From positions 434,001 to 498,000 of the forward strand of contig NZ_JAPPUX010000004.1 of the NCBI RefSeq assembly GCF_026712185.1: a stretch of 64,000 nt of DNA, in the 5' to 3' direction. Origin of the DNA: Nocardioides pini. Lineage in GTDB: Bacteria; Actinomycetota; Actinomycetes; Propionibacteriales; Nocardioidaceae. The translations under genes and the position numbers were made by a program. The notes beneath the pieces were generated by a model. It was not told the origin of the DNA and did no database searches. It worked only from the letters and a program-made list of their open reading frames with translations. Positions 1 through 8,893 of the stretch are shown piece by piece (position 1 is the first letter of the stretch; each line of letters begins with the position of its first letter).

Positions 1-1571
1 AGGAGCGCGGCCACCGACCCGAGCAGGCCGCCGACCTCGTCGGTCGCCGCGAGCAGCGCGCCGGCGCCGTCCTTGCGGTTGAGGCCGATCTCGAGCGCGT
101 CGCGCCGCGCGACCAGTCCGGCACGCTCGCGCTCGGCCTTCTGGGCGTCCTCGCGAGCCCTGGCGAGCTGTTCCTCGACCTCGTCGAGGGCGGACACGGC
201 CTCCTCGTGCTCGGAGTCGAGGCCCTCCTCGCCGGCGTCGAGGCCGGCGACCCGGGTCTCGAGCGCGGTGAAGTCGCGCTGCGCCCGCTCGGCACGGGCC
301 ACCGCCTCCTCGCGGGCGTCGGTGAGCCGCTGGATCTCGGCGTCCGCCGCCTCGGAGCGGGACTTCAGGGCGTTGACCTGGCCGGTGAGGCGCGCCAGTC
401 CCTCCCGCCGGTCGGCCGCCGCCCGCTGGAGCCCGGCGATGCGCCTGTCCTCCTCGGCGGCTGCCTCCTCGGCCGCGCGCTTGGCGACGACCGCGGCGTC
501 GAGGGCCGAGCGCTGCTGCTCCACCTCCGCGGCGATCTCCGCCTCCTGGCGGCGTACGCGCTCGGCCTGCGCCTCCAGGTCGTCGGGGTCGCGGCCGGAG
601 TCGACGGTGTCGCCCTCGGCGGCCCCCGCCGCGTTGCGGATGCGCTCGTCGGCCAGCGACGCGGTGCCGCGCAGCCGCTCCTTGAGGCCGGAGAGGGCGA
701 ACCACGTCTCCTGCGCCGCGGCCAGGCGCGGCAGGTCGTCGCGCAGGGCGGCCTCGAGCTTGGCCTCCTTCTCGCGACCGGCGGCGATCGCGGCCTCGAC
801 CTCCTCGCGCCGCTGCAGCAGCAGCGACTCGTCGGCCATCTCGGACTCGAGGGCCGTGCGCGCGGTGACCAGGTCGTCGGCGAGCAGGCGGGCGCGGGCG
901 TCGCGCACGTCGGCCTGCACCGTCTGCGCCTGCCGCGCGACCTCGGCCTGCCGGCCCAGCGGCTTGAGCTGGCGGCGGATCTCGGAGAGCAGGTCGGCGA
1001 GGCGGGTGAGGTTGCCGTCGGTGGCGTCGAGCTTGCGGAGCGCCTTCTCCTTGCGCTTGCGGTGCTTGAGGACGCCGGCGGCCTCCTCGATGAAGCCGCG
1101 GCGGTCCTCCGGGGTGGCGTGGAGGATCGAGTCGAGCTGGCCCTGCCCGACGATGACGTGCATCTCGCGGCCGATGCCGGAGTCGCTGAGCAGCTCCTGC
1201 ACGTCGAGCAGGCGGCACCCGTTGCCGTTGATGGCGTACTCCGAACCGCCGTTGCGGAACATCGTGCGGCTGATCGTGACCTCGGCGTAGTCGATCGGCA
1301 GCGCACCGTCGGAGTTGTCGATGGTCAGCTGCACCTCGGCGCGGCCCAGCGGCGGGCGACCGGAGGTGCCGGCGAAGATGACGTCCTCCATCTTGCCGCC
1401 GCGCAGGCTCTTGGCGCCCTGCTCGCCCATCACCCACGCCAGCGCGTCGACGACGTTGGACTTGCCCGACCCGTTGGGCCCGACGATGCAGGTGATGCCC
1501 GGCTCGAGCTGCATGGTCGTCGAGGACGCGAAGGACTTGAACCCCTTCAGGGTCAGGCTCTTCAGGTACAA
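1..1571 (-). CDS. smc: Chromosome segregation ATPase SMC (N-terminal part, cut by window edge)
   Basis: SMC is the core ATPase of the condensin-like complex with ScpA/ScpB that compacts and segregates the chromosome. The first ~523 residues are visible. They start MYLKSLTLKGFKSF, with Walker A GPNGSGKSN at residues 31-39, then the N-terminal head (with VIVGQGQLD and EEAAGVLKHRKRK), then a long Glu/Arg/Ala-rich coiled coil running off the window at base 1. No ATG or GTG fits. The start is TTG at 1571 with GAGGAG about 8 nt upstream. In Streptomyces smc follows rnc-mutM; here six accessory genes lie between. Identity is certain; the C-terminal head is outside the window. Confidence 0.95.
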   Translation of the reverse strand, partial: MYLKSLTLKGFKSFASSTTMQLEPGITCIVGPNGSGKSNVVDALAWVMGEQGAKSLRGGKMEDVIFAGTSGRPPLGRAEVQLTIDNSDGALPIDYAEVTISRTMFRNGGSEYAINGNGCRLLDVQELLSDSGIGREMHVIVGQGQLDSILHATPEDRRGFIEEAAGVLKHRKRKEKALRKLDATDGNLTRLADLLSEIRRQLKPLGRQAEVARQAQTVQADVRDARARLLADDLVTARTALESEMADESLLLQRREEVEAAIAAGREKEAKLEAALRDDLPRLAAAQETWFALSGLKERLRGTASLADERIRNAAGAAEGDTVDSGRDPDDLEAQAERVRRQEAEIAAEVEQQRSALDAAVVAKRAAEEAAAEEDRRIAGLQRAAADRREGLARLTGQVNALKSRSEAADAEIQRLTDAREEAVARAERAQRDFTALETRVAGLDAGEEGLDSEHEEAVSALDEVEEQLARAREDAQKAERERAGLVARRDALEIGLNRKDGAGALLAATDEVGGLLGSVAAL

Positions 1572-1699
1572 CGCGGGCTCCTCACCGGGTCGAGAGACGG
1601 CCACTGACAACTGGGGAAGCTCAGCGCGGCTCACCCTACGACACCTGCCGCCGCGCGGACGCCGTTGCACGCCGCGTGGCACGGCGCCATGCTGGGCCG

Positions 1700-2338
1700 A
1701 TGCGGAGCCCTCTCACGCCCCTCGCCGCGGCCCTGGCCGTCGTCGTCGCGATCCTCGCGCCCGCCTCGGTCGTCGCCGCGCCGGCACCGCCCGCGCCGCT
1801 GACGCGGCAGCACCTGCTCACCTCCGAGGACTACCTGGCGGTCTACCCCGACATGCGCGACCCGCTGCGCACGGTGATGCGGTCCCCCGTCTTCGCCCCG
1901 CGGGGGTGCCGGGACCAGGGCGTCGCGGTGCGCGGCAGCAGCAGGATCCAGGGCAGCGTCTCCCCCGAGGTCCGGCGTCGCTCGGTGGCGCTGATCGACC
2001 AGAACGTCGTCCGCTTCGACTCGGTGCGACAGGCCCGCGCCCTGGTGACGCGCTACCGCGACTTCAGCAAGCGCTGCGTCGGCGACGTCGACACCGACGA
2101 CGGCGAGGGCAGCGCCGTCCGCCTGAAGAACCGCGCGTGGTTCCCGCCGCGGGTCGGCGACGAGTCCGCGGGCATGCTCATCGGCTGGTTCTCCCGGGGC
2201 GCGGCCGACTGGCGCCGGGTGCTGGTGGTCCGGGTCGGCCGCACCGTGTCCGTCCTCGACGTCGACTTCACCGACGTACGTCCGCCCAGGCGCGGCGTGC
2301 TGGCGCTCGGCCGGCTGGCGGTCGCGCGCCTGCGCTGA
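1700..2338 (+). CDS. Putative secreted protein of unknown function
   Basis: A 212-residue product read divergently from smc. It opens with a signal peptide: MRSPLTP, a hydrophobic Ala/Val stretch and a likely cleavage after VVAAPA. The mature part has two cysteines (GC RDQ and KRC VGD) that could form a disulfide, and a W-rich stretch WFSRGAADWRR near residue 170. The layout of a small exported alpha/beta domain with one Cys pair resembles PknH-type sensor domains of actinobacteria, but no family can be assigned firmly. ATG at 1700 is preferred over GTG at 1676 because it places the signal peptide correctly. A CATGCT box 6 nt upstream suggests a leaderless start. Confidence 0.7.
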   Translation: MRSPLTPLAAALAVVVAILAPASVVAAPAPPAPLTRQHLLTSEDYLAVYPDMRDPLRTVMRSPVFAPRGCRDQGVAVRGSSRIQGSVSPEVRRRSVALIDQNVVRFDSVRQARALVTRYRDFSKRCVGDVDTDDGEGSAVRLKNRAWFPPRVGDESAGMLIGWFSRGAADWRRVLVVRVGRTVSVLDVDFTDVRPPRRGVLALGRLAVARLR

Positions 2339-2343
2339 CCGAG

Positions 2344-2814
2344 CTAGAGCTCGCGCCTCATCTGCTGGGCCGTGACCGCGTAGCCGGACGTCTCGTAGAG
2401 CCGGATCGCGGTGGTGTTGTCGCCGAACACGTTGAGCGCCATCGACGTGGCACCGAGGTCCCGGGCGGCGGCGTGCAGGGCGTCGAGCAGCCCGCGACCC
2501 AGGCCGCAGCCGCGGTGGTCGGCGTCGACGCTGATGTCGTAGATCCAGGCCGAGACCCCGGAGGCGCGCTGCCGCAGCTCGATCCACCCCATGCCCACCG
2601 CCTCGTCGTCCACCACCGCGGTCCACAGGTGCATGTTCGTGCTCGCCAGGCCGTCGGGGAGCAGCTGGGCGAACTCCCCCGCCGACTGCGCCATGGCCGA
2701 CTCGGGGTCGAGGTCGCGCGACGTCGCGATGTCGGCGGCGTAGTCGCGCACCGACTGCTCGCGCCAGGCGTCGTACTCCTCCTGCGTCATCGGACGCAAC
2801 GACACCTCAGGCAC
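2344..2814 (-). CDS. GNAT-family N-acetyltransferase
   Basis: A 156-residue protein spanning one GNAT fold. Motif A, which binds the acetyl-CoA pyrophosphate, is seen as VDADHRGCGLGRGLLD around residues 95-110, followed by NVFGDNTTAIRLYETSGY, the typical motif B with the N...A..LYE..GF signature. The substrate is not predictable. The start overlaps the end of the upstream aminotransferase gene by 8 nt, so it is the last gene of a three-gene operon with the glycolate oxidase-like and aminotransferase genes. Confidence 0.88.
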   Translation of the reverse strand: MPEVSLRPMTQEEYDAWREQSVRDYAADIATSRDLDPESAMAQSAGEFAQLLPDGLASTNMHLWTAVVDDEAVGMGWIELRQRASGVSAWIYDISVDADHRGCGLGRGLLDALHAAARDLGATSMALNVFGDNTTAIRLYETSGYAVTAQQMRREL

Positions 2815-3901
2815 GGTCGAGGACGTCCTGCAGCGCGGCGAGCACGAGCAGCACCGCGTCGGGGCGGGCGTTGCGTCCCATCAGGCCGATGCGCCACACG
2901 CTGGCGGCGTAGGCCCCCGCGCCGGCGCCGATCTCGATGCCGTGCCGGTCGAGGAGCTGCGTGCGGACGGCCGCGGAGTCGACGCCCTCGGGCACCTTGA
3001 CCGTGGTCAGCTCCGGCAGGCGGCTGCCCTCGGCGGCGAAGAGCTCGAGGCCCATCTCCTGCAGGCCCGCCTGCAGGGTGTCGCCCGCCTCCTGGTGGCG
3101 GGCCCAGACGGCCTCGAGGCCCTCGTCGAGGATCCGGGTGAGGCCGCCGTGGAGGCTGGCGACCATCGCCGTGGGCGCGGTGTGGTGGTAGGTCCGCTGC
3201 CCACCCTTGACGCCGGCCTCCCCCACGTAGCCGCCGAGCATGCCGAGATCGAGGTACCACGACCGCGGCTTCTCCACCCGGCGCTCGAACGCACGGTCGT
3301 TGATCGTGAAGGGCGCGAGCCCGGGGGCCACGCCGAGGCACTTCTGGGTGCCCGCATAGCCGATGTCGACTCCCCAGGCGTCGGCGCGCAGCTCGATGCC
3401 GCCGATGGAGGTCACCGCGTCGGTGAGGAGCAGGGCGTCGCCCTTGCCGGCGCCCAGCGCCGCGATGTCGGAGCGCACGCCCGTCGACGTCTCGGCGTGG
3501 ACGGCGGCGATGATCGCCGGCGAGGGGTGCGCGGAGAGCACGCGGTCGACGTCGACCGGGTGGCCCCAGTCGTGCTCGACGGCGACGACCTCGGCACCGC
3601 AGCGGGCCGCGACGTCCGTCATGCGCTGGCCGAAGAGCCCGTTGACCGCGACGACGACGACGTCGCCGGGGTGGACGGTGTTGACGAACGCCGCCTCCAT
3701 GCCGGCCGAGCCGGTCGCGCTGAGCGGCAGCGTGCGGGCGTTGTCGGTGCCCCAGACGGTGCGGAGCATGTCGCAGGTCTCGTCCATGATCCGGAGGAAC
3801 TCCGGGTCGAGGTGCCCGAGCAGCGGCTCGGCCAGCGCGCGCGTGGCCTCCGGGTAGGGGTTGGAGGGACCGGGACCGAAGAGGTGGCGCTCACGGATCA
3901 T
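2807..3901 (-). CDS. Class V PLP aminotransferase (alanine/serine-glyoxylate aminotransferase family)
   Basis: A 364-residue fold-type I PLP enzyme of the serine-pyruvate/alanine-glyoxylate group, which typically turns glyoxylate into glycine. The family start LFGPGPSNP is at residues 7-15, ATGSAGMEA (PLP phosphate region) near 62-70, the PLP-contacting Asp in LLTDAVTSIGG near 161, and the Schiff-base Lys187 in YAGTQKCLG. ATG at 3901 is chosen. An upstream GTG at 3943 would add 14 unsupported residues and run into the preceding gene. It lies 28 nt after the FAD oxidase gene, fitting a glycolate-glyoxylate-glycine route. Whether the amino donor is alanine or serine cannot be told. Confidence 0.88.
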   Translation of the reverse strand: MIRERHLFGPGPSNPYPEATRALAEPLLGHLDPEFLRIMDETCDMLRTVWGTDNARTLPLSATGSAGMEAAFVNTVHPGDVVVVAVNGLFGQRMTDVAARCGAEVVAVEHDWGHPVDVDRVLSAHPSPAIIAAVHAETSTGVRSDIAALGAGKGDALLLTDAVTSIGGIELRADAWGVDIGYAGTQKCLGVAPGLAPFTINDRAFERRVEKPRSWYLDLGMLGGYVGEAGVKGGQRTYHHTAPTAMVASLHGGLTRILDEGLEAVWARHQEAGDTLQAGLQEMGLELFAAEGSRLPELTTVKVPEGVDSAAVRTQLLDRHGIEIGAGAGAYAASVWRIGLMGRNARPDAVLLVLAALQDVLDRA

Positions 3902-3929
3902 GGCACCGACGGTAACGAACCTCTGCGCT

Positions 3930-5291
3930 TCACAGGACAGCACCGGGGTTGAGGATGCCGGCGGGGTCGAGCGCGTCCTTGATCCGCCGCGAGAGCGCCA
4001 TCACGTCCTCGCCGAGCTGGTCGGGGAGCGCGGCCTTCTTGGTGCGCCCCACCCCGTGCTCGCCGGTGATGGTCCCGCCGAGGCGGATCGCGGCCTGCAG
4101 GATGTCGTCGAACGCGGCGCGGGCCCGCCGCTCGGAGTCCGGGTCGGCCGCGTCGTAGACGATGATCGGGTGGGTGTTGCCGTCGCCCGCGTGGGCGACC
4201 GTGGGGATCTCGACGTCGTGGCGCTCCGCGATCTCCGTGACGGCGGCCAGGAGGTCGGGGAGCAGCGGCACCGCCGCACCGACGTCCTCCAGCAGGAGGC
4301 TGCCGCGGGCCTCGACGGCCGGGAAGGCCATCCGTCGGGCCTCGACGAACATCTCCCCCTCGGCCGGGTCGTCGGTGACGACCACCTCGGTGGCCCCGGC
4401 GGCGAGGCAGGCGGCCTCGACGGCGGCGATCTCCGCGACCCGGGCGTCGCCCGGCGCGTCGGACTGCGCGACCAGCAGCGCGCCGGCCGTACGGTCGAGG
4501 CCGCGCGGGGAGAAGTCCTCGACGGCGTTGATCGTGGCCCGGTCCATCAGCTCCATCATCGAGGGCCGCAGCGTGCGCCGCACGGCGACGACCGCGTCGG
4601 CCGCGGCCACCACCGACGCGAACGACGCCACCAGCGTCGCGGGCGGGAGCGGGAGCGGCACGAGCCGCAGGATCGCCCGGGTGACGATGCCGAGGGTGCC
4701 CTCGGAGCCGACGAAGAGCTTCAGCAGCGAGAGCCCGGCGACGTCCTTGATCCGCTTGCCGCCCAGGGTGACGAGGGTGCCGTCGGCCAGGACGACGTCG
4801 AGGCCGAGGACGTAGTCGGTGGTGACGCCGTACTTCACGCAGCACAGGCCGCCGGCGTTCGTGGCCACGTTGCCGCCGATCGAGCAGATCTCGTACGACG
4901 ACGGGTCGGGCGGGTACCAGAGGCCGTGCTCGCGCGACGCTGCCTTCACCTCGGCGTTCAAGGCGCCCGGCTCGACGACCGCGACCTGGCAGCTGGTGTC
5001 GATCTCGATCGCCCGCATCCGCTCGAGGCTGAGCACGATGCCGCCGTCGACGGCACTGGCCCCGCCGGAGAGGCCGGACCCGGCACCGCGCGGCACGACC
5101 GGTATGCCGTGCCTGGCCGCCCAGCGCATCGCGGCCTGCACCTGTGCGGCGTCCTCGGCGCGCACCACCGCGACCGGCGTGCCGGCGCCGACGTCGCGCG
5201 ACCAGTCGTGGCGGCAGGTGTCGAGGGTGGCGGGGTCCGTCGCGACGACACCGGCGGGCAAGGACTCCACGAGCTCGGCGAGGGCATCCAC
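3930..5291 (-). CDS. FAD-linked oxidase, GlcD/D-lactate dehydrogenase type
   Basis: A 453-residue flavoprotein of the PCMH/VAO family with FAD_binding_4 followed by FAD-oxidase C-terminal domains. FAD-binding motifs are PRGAGSGLSGGA near residue 70, GGNVATNAGG near 145, and GSEGTLGIVT. The C-terminal catalytic signature GEHGVGRTKK is intact. Homologues oxidise glycolate (GlcD) or D-lactate. The adjacent glyoxylate-type aminotransferase favours glycolate, but GlcE/GlcF partners are not in the window. GTG at 5291 is preferred; the ATG at 5363 would overlap the divergent methyltransferase gene. Confidence 0.87.
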   Translation of the reverse strand: MDALAELVESLPAGVVATDPATLDTCRHDWSRDVGAGTPVAVVRAEDAAQVQAAMRWAARHGIPVVPRGAGSGLSGGASAVDGGIVLSLERMRAIEIDTSCQVAVVEPGALNAEVKAASREHGLWYPPDPSSYEICSIGGNVATNAGGLCCVKYGVTTDYVLGLDVVLADGTLVTLGGKRIKDVAGLSLLKLFVGSEGTLGIVTRAILRLVPLPLPPATLVASFASVVAAADAVVAVRRTLRPSMMELMDRATINAVEDFSPRGLDRTAGALLVAQSDAPGDARVAEIAAVEAACLAAGATEVVVTDDPAEGEMFVEARRMAFPAVEARGSLLLEDVGAAVPLLPDLLAAVTEIAERHDVEIPTVAHAGDGNTHPIIVYDAADPDSERRARAAFDDILQAAIRLGGTITGEHGVGRTKKAALPDQLGEDVMALSRRIKDALDPAGILNPGAVL

Positions 5292-5350
5292 GCGCCCATC
5301 GTGGCACGGGTGCTGAGCAGCGCCCGGGCGACGGCCTAGGGTCGGCAGGC

Positions 5351-6421
5351 ATGAGAGCCGCACGTCGTGCCCGGATCGTCGGAGACGCCGACCTGCGACA
5401 GGGGCGTTGCCTCGAGATCGGTCCGCTGGCCAACCCCGTGGTGAGCCCCGAGGTGGCCGACGTCCGCTACGTCGACGTCGTCGACCGGGCCGGCCTGGTC
5501 GCCCACTACGACGGCGACCCGGCCGTCGACCCCGACGAGATCCCCGAGCAGCACTTCTGGCTCACCAGGCCCGACGGCACCGTCTCGACGCTCGCCGAGG
5601 CGGTCGCGGCCGACGCGCCCTACCAGCACGTGGTGGCCAGTCACGTCATCGAGCACGTGCCCGACGTGCTCGGCTGGCTGCGCGACGTGGCCGAGGTGCT
5701 CACCCACGACGGCGCGCTGCTCCTGGCCGTCCCGGACCGCCGTTACTGCTTCGACGTGCACCGCGCCCCGGCGACGGTCGGCCAGGTGGTGCAGGCGCAC
5801 CTCGACGGGGACCGCACGCCCTCGGCCCGGGCGGTGCTCGACCACTTCATGCGAGCCGTCGACTACTCCGCCGAGCAGGCCTGGGCCGGGGAGCAGCCGC
5901 CGACGGAGGGGTCGCACCCGCTCGACGACGTACGCCGGCTCCTCGCCCGGCAGCGAGCCGGCGAGTACGTCGACTGCCACGTGTGGCCGCTGACGCCGCA
6001 GGTCTTCGCCGGGCTGATGGACGACCTGCTCGCACTCGGCGAGGTGGGCTTCGCGGTGGAGCGGATCACCGCCACGCGCGTGGGCGACCAGGAGTTCTAC
6101 GCGACGCTGCGACGCCTCGACCGGCGACGCGAGCCGGCCGCGGCAGCAGCGGAGGCCAGGTCTGCGCTCGCCCGGATCCGCTCCGCGCTCCCCGACGAGT
6201 CGCCGTCACCGCGGTCCGGCGACACGGAGCTGGTGCCGGCCCACGTCGTGGCCGACCTCGAGCAGCAGCTGGCCGAGACGCGCGAGCGGCTGATGAAGGT
6301 GCGGTCGGCCCGCGACCGCGCGCGCCGCGAGCGCGACGAGGCGCGCGCCGCGGCGACCGCCGCCGAGGCAGCCGACGGCGCAGGTCTCGTCGGACGCCTG
6401 GGCCGTCGGCTCCGTCGCTGA
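5351..6421 (+). CDS. SAM-dependent methyltransferase with C-terminal coiled coil
   Basis: A 356-residue protein. Residues ~15-140 form a class I methyltransferase-like domain. The glycine-rich SAM motif is seen as CLEIGPLANP, and the second half as HVVASHVIEHVPDVLGWLRD followed by LTHDGALLLAVPDRRYCFD. The mid part contains a conserved HVWPLTPQVF. The last ~75 residues are a charged Arg/Glu/Ala coiled coil. Methyltransferases of this layout are often found with glycan or surface-polymer genes, but no such genes are nearby. ATG at 5351 is chosen because a TAGGGT box lies 8 nt upstream, suggesting a leaderless message, and it leaves room for the divergent glcD-like gene. Confidence 0.83.
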   Translation: MRAARRARIVGDADLRQGRCLEIGPLANPVVSPEVADVRYVDVVDRAGLVAHYDGDPAVDPDEIPEQHFWLTRPDGTVSTLAEAVAADAPYQHVVASHVIEHVPDVLGWLRDVAEVLTHDGALLLAVPDRRYCFDVHRAPATVGQVVQAHLDGDRTPSARAVLDHFMRAVDYSAEQAWAGEQPPTEGSHPLDDVRRLLARQRAGEYVDCHVWPLTPQVFAGLMDDLLALGEVGFAVERITATRVGDQEFYATLRRLDRRREPAAAAAEARSALARIRSALPDESPSPRSGDTELVPAHVVADLEQQLAETRERLMKVRSARDRARRERDEARAAATAAEAADGAGLVGRLGRRLRR

Positions 6422-6439
6422 CGTGGGTGCCGCACCCCG

Positions 6440-7684
6440 TCAGGCGGACGCCGTCGCCGGCTCGTCGGCGTGCGCGATGCTCGTGAGCCGCGACCACACG
6501 ATCGCGAGGGTGACGCCGGAGCCGACGAACGCGAACCAGAACGGCGCGGCCAGGCCCCAGCGCTCGGCGATCACGCCACCGATCGCCTGCCCGACGACCA
6601 TCCCACCGAAGACGAAGATCAGGTAGACCGAGCCCACCCGGCCCTGGAACTCCATCGGCACGGCCCGCTGCCGCACGACCTGCGACACGTTGAGCCACAC
6701 GAAGGCATAGGCGCCGAAGCCGAACATGATCAGCAGGGCGACCCACGGCACCGTGGTGAGCGCCAGCGCCAGGTGCATCAGCACCTCGAGCAGCAGGCAG
6801 GTCTTCATCAGGGTCGCGAGGTCGAAGCGCCGCTCCAGGCGACCGTAGAGGGACGTGCCGACGATGCCGCCGAGGGCCGAGGCGGTGGTGAGCAGGCCGA
6901 AGCCCACCTCCCCCATGTGCACCCGGTCGAGCGACCACAGCACGAGGATCGACCAGGCGGCGCCCCACGTGATGTTGAAGGTCAGGATGACGATCGCCAG
7001 GGTGCGGATCGCCGCGTGGCCCCAGAGCCACCGGATGCCGTCCACGATGTCCTGGCGCACGTGGGTGTCCACCGAGTCGCGCACCTGCTCGCGCGTCGAG
7101 CCGATGCGCGACACCAGGACCACCCCGAGCAGGACGCACACCAGCTGGCTCACGAACGGCCACGCCATCCCGGCGGCGAAGAGGAACGCGCCGACCGGAG
7201 GCCCGACCAGCTGGTTGGCGGTGAGGAAGCCGGCCTGCATGCGGGCGTTCGCGATGCCCAGGTCGGCCTTGTCGACGAACATCGGGGTGAGGGTGCTCGA
7301 GGTCGAGTCGGCGAACACCTCGGCCACGCCCAGCGCGAACACCGCGACCAGGACGACCGCGATCGACACGTGCCCGGTGGCGATCGAGGTGCAGAGCAGC
7401 ACCAGGACGACGCTGCGCACGAGGTTCGCGGTCACCACGACCGTACGCCGGTCGAGGCGGTCGGCCATCGCACCGGCGTACAACCCGATGAGCAGCCACG
7501 GCAGCCCCCGCAGCAGCCCGGCCAGCGCCACCAGGCGCGCGTCGTCGGTCTGCGAGGCGACGAGCAGCGGCCCTGCCGCCATGGCGACACCGTCGCCGAT
7601 GTTGGTCGTCCACGACGAGAGAAGGAGCCACCGGAACCGCTGTCCGAGACGTGCTGGGATGACGGTCTCGACGAGTCGGCTCAC
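6440..7684 (-). CDS. MFS transporter
   Basis: A 414-residue polytopic membrane protein with about 12 hydrophobic segments in two six-helix halves. The first inter-helix loop carries GAMADRLDRRTVVV, the MFS signature between helices 2 and 3. It resembles the MFS_3/enterobactin-exporter-like subgroup (RFRWLLLSSWTTNIGDGVAMAAGPLL near the N-terminus). The substrate is unknown. The start is GTG with a TAGGGT box 9 nt upstream. It is convergent with the methyltransferase gene, with an 18-nt gap. Confidence 0.87.
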   Translation of the reverse strand: MSRLVETVIPARLGQRFRWLLLSSWTTNIGDGVAMAAGPLLVASQTDDARLVALAGLLRGLPWLLIGLYAGAMADRLDRRTVVVTANLVRSVVLVLLCTSIATGHVSIAVVLVAVFALGVAEVFADSTSSTLTPMFVDKADLGIANARMQAGFLTANQLVGPPVGAFLFAAGMAWPFVSQLVCVLLGVVLVSRIGSTREQVRDSVDTHVRQDIVDGIRWLWGHAAIRTLAIVILTFNITWGAAWSILVLWSLDRVHMGEVGFGLLTTASALGGIVGTSLYGRLERRFDLATLMKTCLLLEVLMHLALALTTVPWVALLIMFGFGAYAFVWLNVSQVVRQRAVPMEFQGRVGSVYLIFVFGGMVVGQAIGGVIAERWGLAAPFWFAFVGSGVTLAIVWSRLTSIAHADEPATASA

Positions 7685-7753
7685 AAGCGCCAGACCCTAC
7701 GCCGGGGGTCGGCGGGGTGCAGCGGGTTTTTCGGCCGACGCGAGGCGGGCGCG

Positions 7754-7945
7754 TCAGGCGGGTTGGAGGTCCTCGACCTTGAGCCCGTCGCGGGCAGCCG
7801 CGGCCAGGCGGTCGTTGTCGGCCTGGAGCCGGAGGACCAGTGCCTCGAGGTCCCCGACCCGGCGACGGAGCCGGCTGTTCTCGACTGCCAGGACCGAGGC
7901 GGTCCGTACGTCGTTGTTCACATGACCCATCAGCGCTTTCGCCAT
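7754..7945 (-). CDS. Small conserved coiled-coil protein
   Basis: A 63-residue acidic/basic protein starting MAKALMGHVNN. Residues 20-52 form a short heptad coiled coil (LAVENSRLRRRVGDLEALVLRLQAD). Small proteins with the MAKAL-GHV start and a following RLRRRVxDLE helix are seen widely in actinobacteria and have no assigned role that I know of. ATG at 7945 was chosen from the conserved start; a longer frame begins at 8023. It follows mutM by 81 nt on the same strand and is probably the last gene of the rnc-mutM run. Confidence 0.75.
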   Translation of the reverse strand: MAKALMGHVNNDVRTASVLAVENSRLRRRVGDLEALVLRLQADNDRLAAAARDGLKVEDLQPA

Positions 7946-8026
7946 CGGGTGCCTTTCCAGAAGGGGGTACAGGACCGCGTGGCGGCCGTCTCCAAGAGTC
8001 CCACCGAGGTGGCGGACGGTCAACGC

Positions 8027-8890
8027 CTACCGGCGCGTCGCGCGCGGCGGCCGCTGGCAGGTCGGGCAGAAGAACGAGGAGCGGTTCATGAAGGCCACGC
8101 GGCGGATCGGGGTGCCGCAGCGCCGGCACGGCTGTCCCTCCTGGCCGTAGGCGTCGAGGGAGCGGTCGAAGTAGCCGGACTCGCCGTTGACGTTGACGTA
8201 GAGGGCGTCGAAGGACGTGCCCCCCTGCGCGAGCGCCTCGCCCATCACGTCGCGAACGTGGCCGAGCAGCCCGCGCAGCACCGGCCCGGTGAGCCGGTCC
8301 CCCGGGCGCTCGCCGTGCAGCTTCGCGCGCCACAGCGCCTCGTCGGCGTAGATGTTGCCCACCCCGGACACCAGGCCCTGGTCGAGCAGCAGCCGCTTGA
8401 CGGCGGACGTACGACGACGCGCGCGGCGGACGAACTCGTCGTCGTCGAACTCCGGGTCGACGGGGTCGCGGGCGATGTGGACGATCTCGGTCGGGAGCCC
8501 TGCGCCACCGGCGGAGACGACGAGGCCTCCGAACATGCGCTGGTCGACGAAGCGCATCTCGAGCGCGCGCCCGTCCGCGGTGCGCAGGGCGAACCGGACC
8601 CGCAGGTGGCGCTCGTCGAGGCCGCCGGGCTCGTGGAGGAGCATCTGCCCGCTCATTCCGAGGTGGCCCAGCAGCGCGTCACCGTTGGCGAGGGCGAGCC
8701 AGAAGTACTTGCCGCGACGGCGGACGGCCTCGATGCGCTGGCCGACGAGCGCGGCGGCGAAACCGGTCGACCCGCGGTGGTCGCGGCGGACCGGCCGCGG
8801 GTGGAGCACCTCGACGGCCTCGATGGTCGCGCCGACGACGTGTCGCTCGAGGCCGGCGCGGACGACCTCGACCTCGGGGAGCTCGGGCAC
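8027..8890 (-). CDS. mutM: Formamidopyrimidine-DNA glycosylase (Fpg/MutM)
   Basis: A 287-residue bifunctional glycosylase/AP lyase that removes 8-oxoguanine and ring-opened purines. The N-terminal MPELPEVE supplies the Pro2 nucleophile and catalytic Glu3. The H2TH region contains [17 protein letters not shown]. The C-terminal zinc finger is complete (CRRC at 255-258 and CPTC at 275-278). It lies 3 nt after rnc, the usual actinobacterial order. Confidence 0.97.
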   Translation of the reverse strand: MPELPEVEVVRAGLERHVVGATIEAVEVLHPRPVRRDHRGSTGFAAALVGQRIEAVRRRGKYFWLALANGDALLGHLGMSGQMLLHEPGGLDERHLRVRFALRTADGRALEMRFVDQRMFGGLVVSAGGAGLPTEIVHIARDPVDPEFDDDEFVRRARRRTSAVKRLLLDQGLVSGVGNIYADEALWRAKLHGERPGDRLTGPVLRGLLGHVRDVMGEALAQGGTSFDALYVNVNGESGYFDRSLDAYGQEGQPCRRCGTPIRRVAFMNRSSFFCPTCQRPPRATRR

Positions 8891-8893
8891 GTC

